Shown: positions 1-8,050, counted from the first letter of the stretch. The stretch is DNA of 43,944 nt from Burkholderia puraquae (GCF_002099195.1 NZ_NBYX01000036.1:1-43944); one strand, 5' to 3'. Program-made: numbers and translations. Notes: a model not told the origin generated them from the sequence alone.

Positions 1-168
1 GTCGACGACGCTTGGACTGACGCGCTTCGGATACTTCGGCTCGACGGCATCGGTCTGCCGCAGCCAGCTGCTCACCGTGTTTCGGGACAGGCCCGTACGC
101 CTCGCAATCTCGCGCAGCGGGACCTTCTCGCGGAAATACATCCGCCTGATCTTGGCCAATATGCCCAC
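1..168 (-). CDS. istA: IS21-family transposase IstA, N-terminal part (truncated by window edge)
   Basis: The visible ~56 residues contain a helix-turn-helix (REIARRTGLSRNTV) followed by EPKYPKR, a pattern typical of IstA proteins, whose N-terminal HTH binds the element's ends ahead of a DDE catalytic domain. Only the HTH part is present here; the catalytic domain and istB would lie to the left. The GTG at 168 is chosen because AAAGG lies about 8 nt upstream; a GTG at 177 is also in frame but has no room for a ribosome binding site. Product: a DNA-binding transposase that moves the element together with IstB. Confidence 0.72.
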   Translation of the reverse strand, partial: MGILAKIRRMYFREKVPLREIARRTGLSRNTVSSWLRQTDAVEPKYPKRVSPSVVD

Positions 169-186
169 CGTGATCACCTTTGTATC

Positions 187-209
187 CCCTGCTCAAGGAT
201 TGAGCAGGG
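187..209. repeat. Perfect 9-bp inverted repeat just upstream of istA
   Basis: CCCTGCTCA (187-195) and TGAGCAGGG (201-209) form a perfect stem with a 5-nt loop. It lies about 20 bp before the istA start, inside the IS end. It has no U-tract, so it is not an ordinary terminator. In other elements such hairpins shield the transposase start site from outside transcription; that role here is inference. Confidence 0.55.
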
Positions 210-282
210 CATTCAATCACGCGGGTCAAAATTCGATGAAAATTGCGCCCCTTAGTGGGTCAGTTCTGCGTGGACATCAACA

Positions 283-572
283 CCAATCCCAAGCACGCCA
301 GGTTGGCGCTGGCTTACGATGTCGCGATCGGAATTTGTCGGATTTCACCACAACAATTGAACGATTTCAGGATCGAGGCCGATTGGCGATTTGGCGCGCA
401 GTTGAGCGACGATCATTCGAATAGTGTTTATTCAGAATACTTCAGCTACGGCACGATGAAGAATGAATCGCTTGTCAATTGGATCACCGAAGACCATGAG
501 GCAACGCTGCCAGACACGATAGACGACACGCGGCAAGGTGGTACATTGCTCGGTATCGGGAAGGTCGTATGA
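283..572 (+). pseudogene. 3' remnant of a type VI secretion phospholipase effector (Tle3-like), truncated by the IS
   Basis: From the IS end an open frame gives about 95 residues with ARLALAYDVAIG, EADWRF and a TLPDTIDDTR segment, ending in TGA. This resembles, from memory, the C-terminal DUF3274 region of Tle3-type lipases, antibacterial effectors exported on VgrG spikes. The lipase catalytic domain and everything upstream are missing, so no active enzyme can be made from this locus unless the 5' part survives on the far side of the IS. The stop overlaps the next start (ATGA, 569-572), the tight coupling expected of effector and adapter genes; in Pseudomonas aeruginosa tle3 and tla3 are neighbours. 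An ATG at 243 lies in the IS end and could give a fusion peptide. Identification is from a short stretch and is moderate. Confidence 0.5.
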
Positions 573-2035
573 AAACGCTATTTGCCTCCCGCTCACGACG
601 GCTTGCCCTGGCATTCGCGTCAGTACTGCTTGTAATTGGCGCCGTGGCAATTGAAGCGACCGGTTATGGTCATCAGACGCGAAGTATGGGAGAAGAAATG
701 ACACGATGGATAGGATTGCCGGCCTTGGCTGGGATTGCAGTCTTTGCGTTCGCCACGGCGTGGTCATCAGCGACCGCGGAGGCCGCACAGCCTATTTCCG
801 CGCCGGCCCCATCGGCGCCTGTTCAAGAGGGGCCGTTTGTCGCTCAAGTCGTGGGGCTGGAGTGGCTCAATCCGCTGCAGCGTCGTGACTATCCTACCGA
901 GTGGCAATTGCTGTGGACGATGGGACTCGTCAAGCCGAATAAGAACGATGACATGGTCAGAACAGACCCCCAGAGTTTTTCATCGGTTAAACCCGTCGCT
1001 ATTGTTGCGGACGGGAACGGCGGAGAGGAATCTTTAAAGGGGTTTTATAAGAAATACATCCGCACTCTACTTATCGCGCTTCACGATAGGTACGCGATGG
1101 AAGAGCATTATTTTTATACGGTTCAGCCATCCGATAAGCGACGCTGGCGGGAGCTGGCAGGCATTCGGATTGAACTCGCGATTCCCTCACGACTTCCTCC
1201 GCAAGAGGCTCGTTCGCGTCTTAGCAACGAAATGCTGACGGCCTTTTCAATTGGAAGCAAATCGTTCCCCGATCTGTGGAGCAGGGATACGCCGCCTGAC
1301 ATTCAGATCCGCGTCGGCGGCGCGAATGCCGGTTTCACATCGCTGAACGCGGCACTCGACTATCTGCAGGCACACCCGCAGGAAAGCGTATGGGTGATGA
1401 ACTGGGACGCACCGAGCTTTCCGCCTAAAGACGAGCAGATGAACGAAAACCTCACCGTACTGTTCCTGGCCGGCCCGGATCTGAAGACGGAGCGCGAGCC
1501 GCTCGCCTGGATCGGCAAGGTGGCAACGGGCAAGGTAAGCGACTACGAGGCGAAGGCCGGCACTACACGAGCGGTTCAGGCGTGGAAAGCGACGATCGCA
1601 CAGGCTGCTCATAACGCAAACGTCGACCCGTCGAGTATCCAGTTCGTCGTGCACGACGCAGGCAAGGGCAGCGACGCGGCATCGGCGCGTCTGGCGTCGC
1701 TGTCGCAGACGCTCACCGAAACGCTGCCCGAATTCGACTACACGAAGCAGGTTTTCAACACGCCGGCGTTACTCGGCGACATGGGTGCAGGCACGGCGCT
1801 GACGGACATCGCACTCGCAATCGGCCGGATCAACCATTTCGGTGGCAATGCGCTGGTTGCAGGCACGACGGACGCTAACCACCCGACTGCGGTTGTCGTG
1901 CTGCCGCCATCGAAGCTCACGCCAATCAACCCGAACGGAGACTGGTTCCGCGCACGCGGCGAGAACAACGCCTATCTGCCGTGGTGGGGACGTCGTCACG
2001 ACACGAACTACGGCATCCAGGGTTACTCGTACTGA
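569..2035 (+). CDS. tla3: Type VI secretion lipase adapter, Tla3-like (DUF2875 family)
   Basis: This 488-residue protein has two N-terminal membrane segments (about residues 11-30 and 48-67), a Pro/Ala-rich linker (about 70-88) and a large soluble region. It matches the DUF2875/Tla3 pattern, including the PFVAQVVGLEWLNPLQRR block just after the linker and a Gly-rich ALAIGRINHFGGNALVAG block near the C-terminus. Tla3 in Pseudomonas aeruginosa helps load the lipase effector Tle3 onto its VgrG spike. Its start overlaps the stop of the lipase remnant by 4 bp, so the pair was translationally coupled before the IS arrived. The reading frame looks intact, leaving an adapter without its cargo. The first two-thirds is less GC-rich and uses more A/T-ending codons than the genes to the right, suggesting horizontal transfer. 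Confidence 0.72.
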   Translation: MKTLFASRSRRLALAFASVLLVIGAVAIEATGYGHQTRSMGEEMTRWIGLPALAGIAVFAFATAWSSATAEAAQPISAPAPSAPVQEGPFVAQVVGLEWLNPLQRRDYPTEWQLLWTMGLVKPNKNDDMVRTDPQSFSSVKPVAIVADGNGGEESLKGFYKKYIRTLLIALHDRYAMEEHYFYTVQPSDKRRWRELAGIRIELAIPSRLPPQEARSRLSNEMLTAFSIGSKSFPDLWSRDTPPDIQIRVGGANAGFTSLNAALDYLQAHPQESVWVMNWDAPSFPPKDEQMNENLTVLFLAGPDLKTEREPLAWIGKVATGKVSDYEAKAGTTRAVQAWKATIAQAAHNANVDPSSIQFVVHDAGKGSDAASARLASLSQTLTETLPEFDYTKQVFNTPALLGDMGAGTALTDIALAIGRINHFGGNALVAGTTDANHPTAVVVLPPSKLTPINPNGDWFRARGENNAYLPWWGRRHDTNYGIQGYSY

Positions 2036-2117
2036 GGAGCATCCATGCGCGGTGCTCATTTCGTCGGTGTCTACCTCAGGGCTTTTCCTGAACAGGTAGT
2101 GAGACGACAGGCAGCGA

Positions 2118-2429
2118 TCAGGTCGCCAACTCGTGGATCACCCTGAACGTCGGCACTGACAGCACCGCGAACCCCACCGTAATGACCGCGAGCACCGCGG
2201 TCCTTTTCCGCAACAGCGCGCAGAGGGCGATCGCCAGCCCGTAGAACGCGCAGGTCAGAATGAAGACCCACCACAGCGCCGCATAGCCCGCACCGCCTTC
2301 GAAATTCGATACGTTCTGCGTGATCCGGGTCGCGGCATACCCGGCGACGGTCATGCTCGCAGGCAGGCACAGCACCGAATACAGCACGAAGACGATGATC
2401 TGCCGCGGTGTCGGATCGGATGACGTCAT
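2118..2429 (-). CDS. Small membrane protein of unknown function
   Basis: A 103-residue hydrophobic protein with three likely transmembrane segments (about residues 10-30, 47-67 and 74-95) and a short Arg/Lys stretch (LLRKR) between the last two. The ATG at 2429 is the only sensible start. The G/C-rich third positions match the chromosome rather than the tla3 block, so the accessory segment probably ends between 2035 and 2118. It is convergent with tla3 and separated from gudD by about 120 bp. I recognise no family; a small inner-membrane protein is all the sequence supports. Confidence 0.6.
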   Translation of the reverse strand: MTSSDPTPRQIIVFVLYSVLCLPASMTVAGYAATRITQNVSNFEGGAGYAALWWVFILTCAFYGLAIALCALLRKRTAVLAVITVGFAVLSVPTFRVIHELAT

Positions 2430-2552
2430 GGAGAGCGTTCTGTTGCGGATGGACGGAGGGCGCCCGACCGTCCGCCGTGCGGGCCGATCAAGGCAGCCGG
2501 CAGAATGCGGCCGTTTTCCGCGTTTGGCAACCGCCGCCCGCCCGCCGTCCCG

Positions 2553-3950
2553 TCACCCCCGCCCAAAACTCGGCCGCTTCGGATCATACGTCCACCCCGG
2601 CACCAGATATCGCATCGCGACCGCATCGTCGCGCGCCGTGCCGCCCACCGCGTTGTACAGCGCATGCGCAGCCTCGACCTGCGCCATATCCAGCTCGATC
2701 CCAAGCCCCGGCCGTTCCGGCACGGCCACCTGGCCGCCGACGATCGCGAGCGGCTCGCGCGTGAGCCGCGCATCGCCTTCCTGCCAGATCCAGTGCGTGT
2801 CGATCGCGGTGATCGTGCCGGGCGCGGCCGCCGCCGCATGCGTGAACATCGCGAGCGACACGTCGAAGTGATTGTTCGAGTGCGAGCCCCACGTGAGCCC
2901 CCAGTCGCGGCACAGCTGCGCGAGCCGCACCGAGCCCTGCATCGTCCAGAAATGCGGATCGGCGAGCGGGATGTCGACCGCCTGCAGCCGCACCGCGTGA
3001 TCCATCTGCCGCCAGTCGGTCGCGATCATGTTGGTCGCGGTCGGGATCCCCGTCGCGCGGCGGAATTCGGCCATCACCTCGCGGCCCGAATAGCCGCCTT
3101 CTGGCCCGCACGGATCTTCCGCGTACGCGAGCAGGTGGCCTTGCCCGCGGCACAGCGCGACGGCCTCGTCGAGCGACCACGCGCCGTTCGGGTCGAGCGT
3201 CGTGCGCGCATCGGGAAAGCGCGCCTTGATCGCCGCGATCGCTTCCATCTCGTCCGCGCCGGCCATCACGCCGCCCTTCAGCTTGAAATCGGCGAAACCG
3301 TAGCGCTCGACCGCAGCTTCGGCCTGGCGCGCGATCGCGGCCGGCGTGAGCGCCGCTTCGTTGCGCAACCGGAACCAGGCGTCCGAAGCGTGCGCCTCGT
3401 CGCGATACGGCAGATCGGTGCGGCGCCGGTCGCCGATATAGAACAGGTACGCGAGCATCGGCACCGCGTCGCGCTGCTGGCCTTCGCCGAGCAGTGCCGC
3501 GACCGGCACGTCGAGGTGCTGGCCGAGCAGGTCGAGCAGCGCCGCTTCGATCGCGGTGATCACGTTGTCGAGCCGCAGGTTGATCTCGTGCGGCTGGCGC
3601 AGCACCGCGGCCTCGCCGGCCGACGTCACTTCATGGCGGATCGTGCGGCCCGCACCCGCACCCGCACCGGACAGCGCCGCACGCACCGCGTTGAGTGTCG
3701 CCTGGTAGCGTCCGATCGACTGGCCGACCACGCGATCCGTCATGCGCTCGAGCGCGTGGCGGATGCCTTCGCCGCCGGGCACTTCGCCGACGCCCGTGTG
3801 TCCGCTGCTGTCGTCGAGGATCACGAGGTTGCGCGTGAAGTACGGCGCGTGCGCGCCGCACAGGTTGAGCAGCATGCTGTCGCGGCCGGCGACGGGAATC
3901 ACCTGCATGCGCGTGACACGCGGGGTGCCGGCACGGCTGGGTTCGGACAT
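2553..3950 (-). CDS. gudD: Glucarate dehydratase
   Basis: A 465-residue enolase-superfamily enzyme that removes water from D-glucarate (and often L-idarate) to give 5-keto-4-deoxy-D-glucarate in cytoplasmic sugar-acid catabolism. Visible active-site features are the KxK base motif in DFKLKGG (K223, K225), metal-ligand candidates D253 and N255 in LDPNGAW and E278 in AEDP, the ATNMIATDW strand, and the second catalytic base in GSHSNNHFD (H357). Length fits the family (about 445-465). The ATG at 3950 has AGGAGCG upstream; longer readings of this frame run antisense through gudP and are not real. It follows gudP by 62 bp on the same strand, so uptake and the first catabolic step form one unit. 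The later steps (aldolase, reductase) are not in the window. Confidence 0.93.
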   Translation of the reverse strand: MSEPSRAGTPRVTRMQVIPVAGRDSMLLNLCGAHAPYFTRNLVILDDSSGHTGVGEVPGGEGIRHALERMTDRVVGQSIGRYQATLNAVRAALSGAGAGAGRTIRHEVTSAGEAAVLRQPHEINLRLDNVITAIEAALLDLLGQHLDVPVAALLGEGQQRDAVPMLAYLFYIGDRRRTDLPYRDEAHASDAWFRLRNEAALTPAAIARQAEAAVERYGFADFKLKGGVMAGADEMEAIAAIKARFPDARTTLDPNGAWSLDEAVALCRGQGHLLAYAEDPCGPEGGYSGREVMAEFRRATGIPTATNMIATDWRQMDHAVRLQAVDIPLADPHFWTMQGSVRLAQLCRDWGLTWGSHSNNHFDVSLAMFTHAAAAAPGTITAIDTHWIWQEGDARLTREPLAIVGGQVAVPERPGLGIELDMAQVEAAHALYNAVGGTARDDAVAMRYLVPGWTYDPKRPSFGRG

Positions 3951-4012
3951 CGGTTCGCTCCTGGTTCCGGTGGTGCGCGGGCCGCAGGCTGCGCCGGCGC
4001 GGCCCGTGCCGT

Positions 4013-5353
4013 TCATTGAAGCTCGACGCGGCGGATCTCGCCGACGACGAACAGGTAGCAGATCACGGCGACGAGCGCGTGCGCGACGACGTAGACGAGC
4101 GCGCCGTTGAACGAGCCGCTGCGGTCGACGATGTAGCCGATCGCGATCGGCGTCGTGATGCTGGAGAGGTTGCCGCACGTGTTGAGCAGCGCGCCGCTCA
4201 AGCCTGCGATCTGGCGCGGCGCGGTGTCGGCGTTGACGGCCCAGCCGAGCGCGCCGAGCCCCTTGCCGAAGAACGACAGCGCCATGAACAGCACGACGAG
4301 CACGTGCGAATCGGTGTAGTTGCAGACGATCATCGACATCGACAGCAGCATGCCGATCACGATCGGCACCTTGCGCGCGACCGACAGCGAGCGGCCCTGC
4401 TTGAGCAGCGCATCGGACACGATCCCGCCGAGAATCCCGCCGAGGAACCCGCACACGGCCGGGATCGACGCGACGAGCCCCGCGTTGAGGATCGACATCC
4501 CGCGCGCCTGCACGAGATAGACGGGAAACCACGTGATGAAGAAATAGGTGAGCGCGTTGATGCAGTACTGCGCGACGTACACGCCGATCAGCATCCGGTT
4601 TTTCAGGAGCGCTTTCACGTGGCGCATCGACGGGCCGCCGTCGCGTCCGCCGGTCGCCTGGTCGATATTGACGAGCGCGCCGCCTTCGGCGAGGTAGTCG
4701 AGTTCCGCGCGGTTGATGTTCGGGTGGTCCTTCGGGTCGTACATCGTGCGGTTCCACACCAGCACGAACGCGAAGCCGAGCACGCCCATCACCGCGAACA
4801 CCGACTGCCAGCCGAACGAATGGACGAGCCAGCCCATCAGCGGCGCGAACACGACGGTCGCCGCGTACTGCGCGGCGTTGAAGATCGCCGACGCGGTGCC
4901 GCGCTCGGCGGCCGGGAACCACGCGGACACGATCCGGCTATTGGCCGGGAACGACGGCGCTTCGGCCGCGCCGACCAGGAAGCGCAGCCCGAACAGCAGC
5001 GCGAACGCGGCCGCGCCGCCGAAGAAGCCGATCGTGCCCTGCAGCAGCGTGAACAGCGACCAGAAGAAGATGCTGAATGCATAGACGATGCGCGACCCGT
5101 AGCGGTCGAGCAGCCAGCCGCCCGGCAGTTGCGCGACCACGTACGACCAGCCAAACGCCGAAAAGATGAAGCCGATCTGCACGTGGCTCAGGTGCAGCGC
5201 GCGGGCGAGGCTCGGGCCCGCGATCGCGATCGCCGCGCGGTCCGCGTAGTTGATCGTCGTGACCGCGAACAAGACTGCCAGCACCAGCCAGCGCACGCGG
5301 GTGCGCCGGGCCGTTGCCGACGCGGACGCCGGCAGCGCGTGAAGCGGATTCAT
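4013..5353 (-). CDS. gudP: MFS sugar-acid transporter, glucarate/galactarate type
   Basis: A 446-residue major facilitator with twelve predicted membrane helices. It carries the anion:cation symporter (GudP/GarP/ExuT) signatures INYADRAAIAIAGP in helix 1, WSYVVAQLPGGWLLDRYGSR after helix 2 and FGLRFLVGAAEAPSFP in helix 4. It imports D-glucarate or related hexarates with protons across the inner membrane. The ATG at 5353 follows a strong GGAGGAG ribosome site; an in-frame extension to 5491 has no such site. It is the first gene of a gudP-gudD pair, and the ~200 bp upstream hold a dyad that may be its operator. The exact substrate (glucarate versus galactarate) is inferred from gudD. Confidence 0.88.
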   Translation of the reverse strand: MNPLHALPASASATARRTRVRWLVLAVLFAVTTINYADRAAIAIAGPSLARALHLSHVQIGFIFSAFGWSYVVAQLPGGWLLDRYGSRIVYAFSIFFWSLFTLLQGTIGFFGGAAAFALLFGLRFLVGAAEAPSFPANSRIVSAWFPAAERGTASAIFNAAQYAATVVFAPLMGWLVHSFGWQSVFAVMGVLGFAFVLVWNRTMYDPKDHPNINRAELDYLAEGGALVNIDQATGGRDGGPSMRHVKALLKNRMLIGVYVAQYCINALTYFFITWFPVYLVQARGMSILNAGLVASIPAVCGFLGGILGGIVSDALLKQGRSLSVARKVPIVIGMLLSMSMIVCNYTDSHVLVVLFMALSFFGKGLGALGWAVNADTAPRQIAGLSGALLNTCGNLSSITTPIAIGYIVDRSGSFNGALVYVVAHALVAVICYLFVVGEIRRVELQ

Positions 5354-5526
5354 GACTTGTCTCCTCCGAAGGGCGGAAGGTGCCGTCGTGCGGCAGGCGC
5401 GTCGGTGCGCGCGTGATATGTGCAGGTGCCGCCGGCACGAGGCCAGGCACCGGACGCCAATGCAGGCGGGGCGTCCGGGCCATTCTGTCATGTCGAAATT
5501 TGCGCTTTCATGCCAATTGCTGACTT

Positions 5527-5551
5527 GATCGATTCACGATTTGAATCGATC
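5527..5551. promoter_or_regulatory. Candidate LysR-type operator upstream of gudP
   Basis: GATCGATTC (5527-5535) and GAATCGATC (5543-5551) are perfect 9-bp inverted arms separated by 7 bp. The inner ATTC-N7-GAAT fits the T-N11-A dyad bound by LysR-type regulators. It lies about 175 bp upstream of the gudP start and 2 bp past the stop codon of a LysR gene, the obvious candidate to bind it. No run of T follows in either direction, which argues against a terminator. The binding protein is inferred. Confidence 0.45.
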
Positions 5552-5553
5552 GC

Positions 5554-6477
5554 TCAGGCACATGCGTCGTCCGCGGCGGTGCCGTGGTGGCGCGCCACGT
5601 GCTCCGCGAGAAACTCGACGGCGGCGCGCACGCCGGGCAGCTGGCCGCGCCGGTGCGGCATCAGCAGCGTCGTCGTGACGGTACCCGCACGCCAGCCGGG
5701 CAATACGCGCACGAGGGCACCGGACGCGAGCGCGGCGCCGGCGATCCAGTCGGGCAGGCACGCGATGCCGAGGCCGGCCGTCGCCGCCTGCAGCAGCAGC
5801 GTCGATTCGTCGGCCTGCAGGCGCGGGCGCGGGGTCACGTCGACGGCGTCGCTGCCGCGCTGCAGCCGCCACGGCTGCTGGCCCGGTTGCAGCCCGTCGT
5901 GCTGCGCGAGCTCGGCCGGCGCGTCCGGTGTGCCGGCCCGCGCGAGATAGGCCGGCGATGCCACGGCGACGATCGGCGACGTCGCGAGCGGCCGTTGCAC
6001 GAGCGCGGAATCGGGCAGCGGCGCGAAATGGCTGCGCACCGCGATGTCGAAGCCTTCCTGCGCGATGTCGATGAGGCGGTCGCTCGCATGAATCTGCAGC
6101 AGCAGCTTCGGGTGCGCGATCGCCAGCGCCGGCAGGCAGGGCGCGAGGATGTGCTGCGCGACCGGCACCGAACTCGTGATCCGCACGACGCCGGCCGGCT
6201 CGGCGGCTTGCCGCAGCACCGCGTCGCGCGCGCTTTCGGCCTCGATGACGGCAGCGCGTGCATGTTCGAAGAATTCGGTGCCGACCGGCGTGAGCCGGAA
6301 GCTGCGCGACGTGCGATGCACGAGCCGAGCGCCGAGCGTGCGCTCGAGCTCGGCAACGCGTTTGCTGACCGTCGATTTCGGCAGGTCGAGCCGGCGCGCG
6401 GCGGCCGACATGCTGCCGGCATCGACCGCCTGCACGAACAGGTAGAGATCGTTCAGATTCACTTCCAGCGTCCACAT
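5554..6477 (-). CDS. LysR-family transcriptional regulator (next to gudPD and GST)
   Basis: A 307-residue LysR regulator: winged HTH at about residues 8-66 (AVDAGSMSAAARRLDLPKST and the LERTLGARLVHRTSR wing), then the periplasmic-binding-like effector domain. It resembles the CrgA-like group with the RLTPVGTEFFEHARA linker. It is divergent from a GST gene (92-bp gap) and lies directly upstream of gudPD on the same strand. LysR proteins usually regulate the divergent neighbour, so the GST is the default target, while the dyad just past this gene also makes gudPD plausible. The effector is unknown. Confidence 0.9.
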   Translation of the reverse strand: MWTLEVNLNDLYLFVQAVDAGSMSAAARRLDLPKSTVSKRVAELERTLGARLVHRTSRSFRLTPVGTEFFEHARAAVIEAESARDAVLRQAAEPAGVVRITSSVPVAQHILAPCLPALAIAHPKLLLQIHASDRLIDIAQEGFDIAVRSHFAPLPDSALVQRPLATSPIVAVASPAYLARAGTPDAPAELAQHDGLQPGQQPWRLQRGSDAVDVTPRPRLQADESTLLLQAATAGLGIACLPDWIAGAALASGALVRVLPGWRAGTVTTTLLMPHRRGQLPGVRAAVEFLAEHVARHHGTAADDACA

Positions 6478-6568
6478 GGAGAAACGACGGGTTTCAATTT
6501 TAGCGGCTACTGCGTCATCGTTCGCCGTGGGAGCATGACCGCTCGTTCAACTTCTTCGGAATCTCCCG

Positions 6569-7300
6569 ATGTCTCCCATCCTTCTTTACGGCATTCCCGC
6601 CGGCTGCTCGTTCGGCTCGATCGTTGCGCTCGAATGGACGGGCCGCCCGTACCGGCTGTCGCGCATCACGATGCCGGGCACCGTGACGAGCGACGCGTTC
6701 CTCGCGCTGAACCCCGTCGCCGAGACGCCGGCGTTCGTAACCGCGAACGGCGACGTGCTGACCGAAAGCCTCGCGATCCTCGGCCACATCGGCGCGCAGG
6801 CGCTCGACAGCGGCCTCGCGTTCCGCCAGGGCAGCGCGGATTTCGACCGGCTGAACCGGATGCTGGCGTGGCTGAACACGACGTTCTTCAACGCGTTCGG
6901 TGCGCTCTGGTACGTGTACGAACACGACACCGAAGGCGCCGAGAAAGCGGCGTTGCAGGCGTACGGCCGCGGCAAGGTGCTGAAGGCCCACCGGCAGCTC
7001 GAGGCGATGCTCGCGCGCGATGAAGGCCCGTGGCTGCTGGGCACACGGCGCACGCTGGCCGACGCGTACTTCGCCGGGATCGCGCGCTGGGCCGACTATC
7101 ACGCAGTGTTCGAGCCCGAAGCGTTCCCGCGCATCGCTGCACTGCGTGCGCGGCTCGCCGACGATGCAGGCGTGCAGTTCGCGCATGCGATCGAGGGAAA
7201 CCTGCCGCTGCCGGCGTCGTCGACGTTCGAAGGGCATGTTTCGCTCGACGATGCGCTGGCAAGCGCACGCGACATCGCGATTCCGGCCAGGGCGATCTGA
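6569..7300 (+). CDS. Glutathione S-transferase family protein
   Basis: A 243-residue protein with a thioredoxin-like N-terminal half (about 1-80), including the cis-proline and glutathione-binding segment (ETPAFVTANGDVLTESLAIL), and an all-helical C-terminal domain with the GST N-capping region (GPWLLGTRRTLADAYFAGIARW). Such enzymes conjugate or reduce substrates using glutathione; the substrate cannot be told from sequence. The N-terminal Ser/Cys region (GIPAGCSFGS) could supply the catalytic residue. It is divergent from a LysR gene that probably regulates it. The ribosome site is weak (CGGAA about 10 nt upstream). Family length is usually 200-230, so the C-terminus is slightly extended. 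Confidence 0.85.
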   Translation: MSPILLYGIPAGCSFGSIVALEWTGRPYRLSRITMPGTVTSDAFLALNPVAETPAFVTANGDVLTESLAILGHIGAQALDSGLAFRQGSADFDRLNRMLAWLNTTFFNAFGALWYVYEHDTEGAEKAALQAYGRGKVLKAHRQLEAMLARDEGPWLLGTRRTLADAYFAGIARWADYHAVFEPEAFPRIAALRARLADDAGVQFAHAIEGNLPLPASSTFEGHVSLDDALASARDIAIPARAI

Positions 7301-7342
7301 CCAGCCTCGTGATCACCCGAAGGGATGGAAGACGCTGGCGAT

Positions 7343-7390
7343 AATTTTTACCCGGATGATATTGACATTCAATTTATACCCGGATAAAAA
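7343..7390 (+). promoter_or_regulatory. Promoter with 17-bp direct-repeat operator in front of the DUF2239 gene
   Basis: TTGACA (7362-7367), a 17-bp spacer and TAAAAA (7385-7390) make a good sigma-70 promoter, placing the start of RNA near 7397. Two copies of AATTTWTACCCGGATRA lie at 7343-7359 and 7371-7387, 28 bp apart and differing at two positions. One is just upstream of the -35 box and one covers the spacer and the start of the -10 box. The second copy is also a partial palindrome (TTTAT...ATAAA). The layout is that of a repressor operator. The first gene encodes a ribbon-helix-helix-like protein, so autoregulation is a reasonable guess. Confidence 0.6.
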
Positions 7391-7426
7391 TAGCGCCATT
7401 CTGATTCCAGCCCACGGGCGACCACG

Positions 7427-8050
7427 ATGACCACCACACTGCTTCCTTCCTACACGGCTTTCGACGGCCACCGGCGGCTCGCGTCGGGCCCGCTCGCGAC
7501 AGTCGCGCTTGCGGCCCGGCAGGCTGCCGGCGATGCGATGCCCGCCATGATCCTGATCTTCGACGATGCGACGGGCCGCTCGATCGACCTCGACCTGCGG
7601 GGCACGGCGGACGAGATCCGCGCGCGCTATGCGCCGCCGCCGGGCGACGCATCGGCGGCCGCCAGCGAGCCGGCCGGCGCGGGCGAACAGCGCGGCCGCG
7701 GCCGGCCGAAGCTCGGCGTCGTGTCGCGCGAGGTCACGCTGCTGCCGCGTCACTGGGAATGGCTTGCCGCGCAGCCGGGCGGCGCGTCCGTCGCGTTGCG
7801 CAAGCTCGTCGAGGACGCACGGCGCACGCATGCGGCGGCCGATCGTCTCCGCGACGCGCAAGCGCGTGCATACCACTTCATGTCGGCGATGGCGGGCGAC
7901 CTGCCTGGCTTCGAAGAGGCCGCGCGCGCGCTGTATGCGAACGATCCGGCGCGCTTCGCCGAGCTGATCGCCGGCTGGCCGGACGACGTGCGCGACCATG
8001 CGCTCGCGCTGGCGCGCGGCGAGCTGCCGCCGTCCACCGAAGACTGCTGA
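7427..8050 (+). CDS. DUF2239 family protein with ribbon-helix-helix-like segment
   Basis: A 207-residue protein matching DUF2239 (YTAFDGHRRLASG at the start; ILIFDDATGRSIDLDLRGT at residues 42-60). After an Ala-rich linker, residues about 91-133 read RGRPKLGVVSREVTL, then PRHWEWLAAQ, a PGGAS turn and a second helix VALRKLVEDARR. That is the strand-helix-turn-helix order of a MetJ/Arc-type DNA-binding domain. The family has no established function that I know of; a DNA-binding role is inferred from this pattern and from the repeat-containing promoter in front of it. It lies 17 bp upstream of a carotenoid-oxygenase-family gene, so they are probably cotranscribed. Its start lacks a strong ribosome site (GGGCGA upstream). 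Confidence 0.8.
   Translation: MTTTLLPSYTAFDGHRRLASGPLATVALAARQAAGDAMPAMILIFDDATGRSIDLDLRGTADEIRARYAPPPGDASAAASEPAGAGEQRGRGRPKLGVVSREVTLLPRHWEWLAAQPGGASVALRKLVEDARRTHAAADRLRDAQARAYHFMSAMAGDLPGFEEAARALYANDPARFAELIAGWPDDVRDHALALARGELPPSTEDC

Larger units (their letters stand above)
1..282 (-). mobile_element. End of an IS21-family insertion sequence (rest lies outside the window)
   Basis: Read on the minus strand, this stretch starts with TGTTGATGTCCA (282 to 271), typical of IS21-family ends. It then carries two TGACCC-containing subterminal repeats, a hairpin, and the start of an istA-like transposase gene running off the left edge. IS21-family ends usually carry multiple terminal repeats, which fits. 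The inner boundary at about 282 is inferred from the TG...CA end and from the point where the neighbouring reading frame becomes protein-like. The other end and the target duplication cannot be seen. Confidence 0.7.

Noticed and set aside
2505..5416. Long plus-strand frames opposite gudD and gudP
   Set aside because: Antisense shadows with no family signatures; gudD and gudP have full motifs and ribosome sites.
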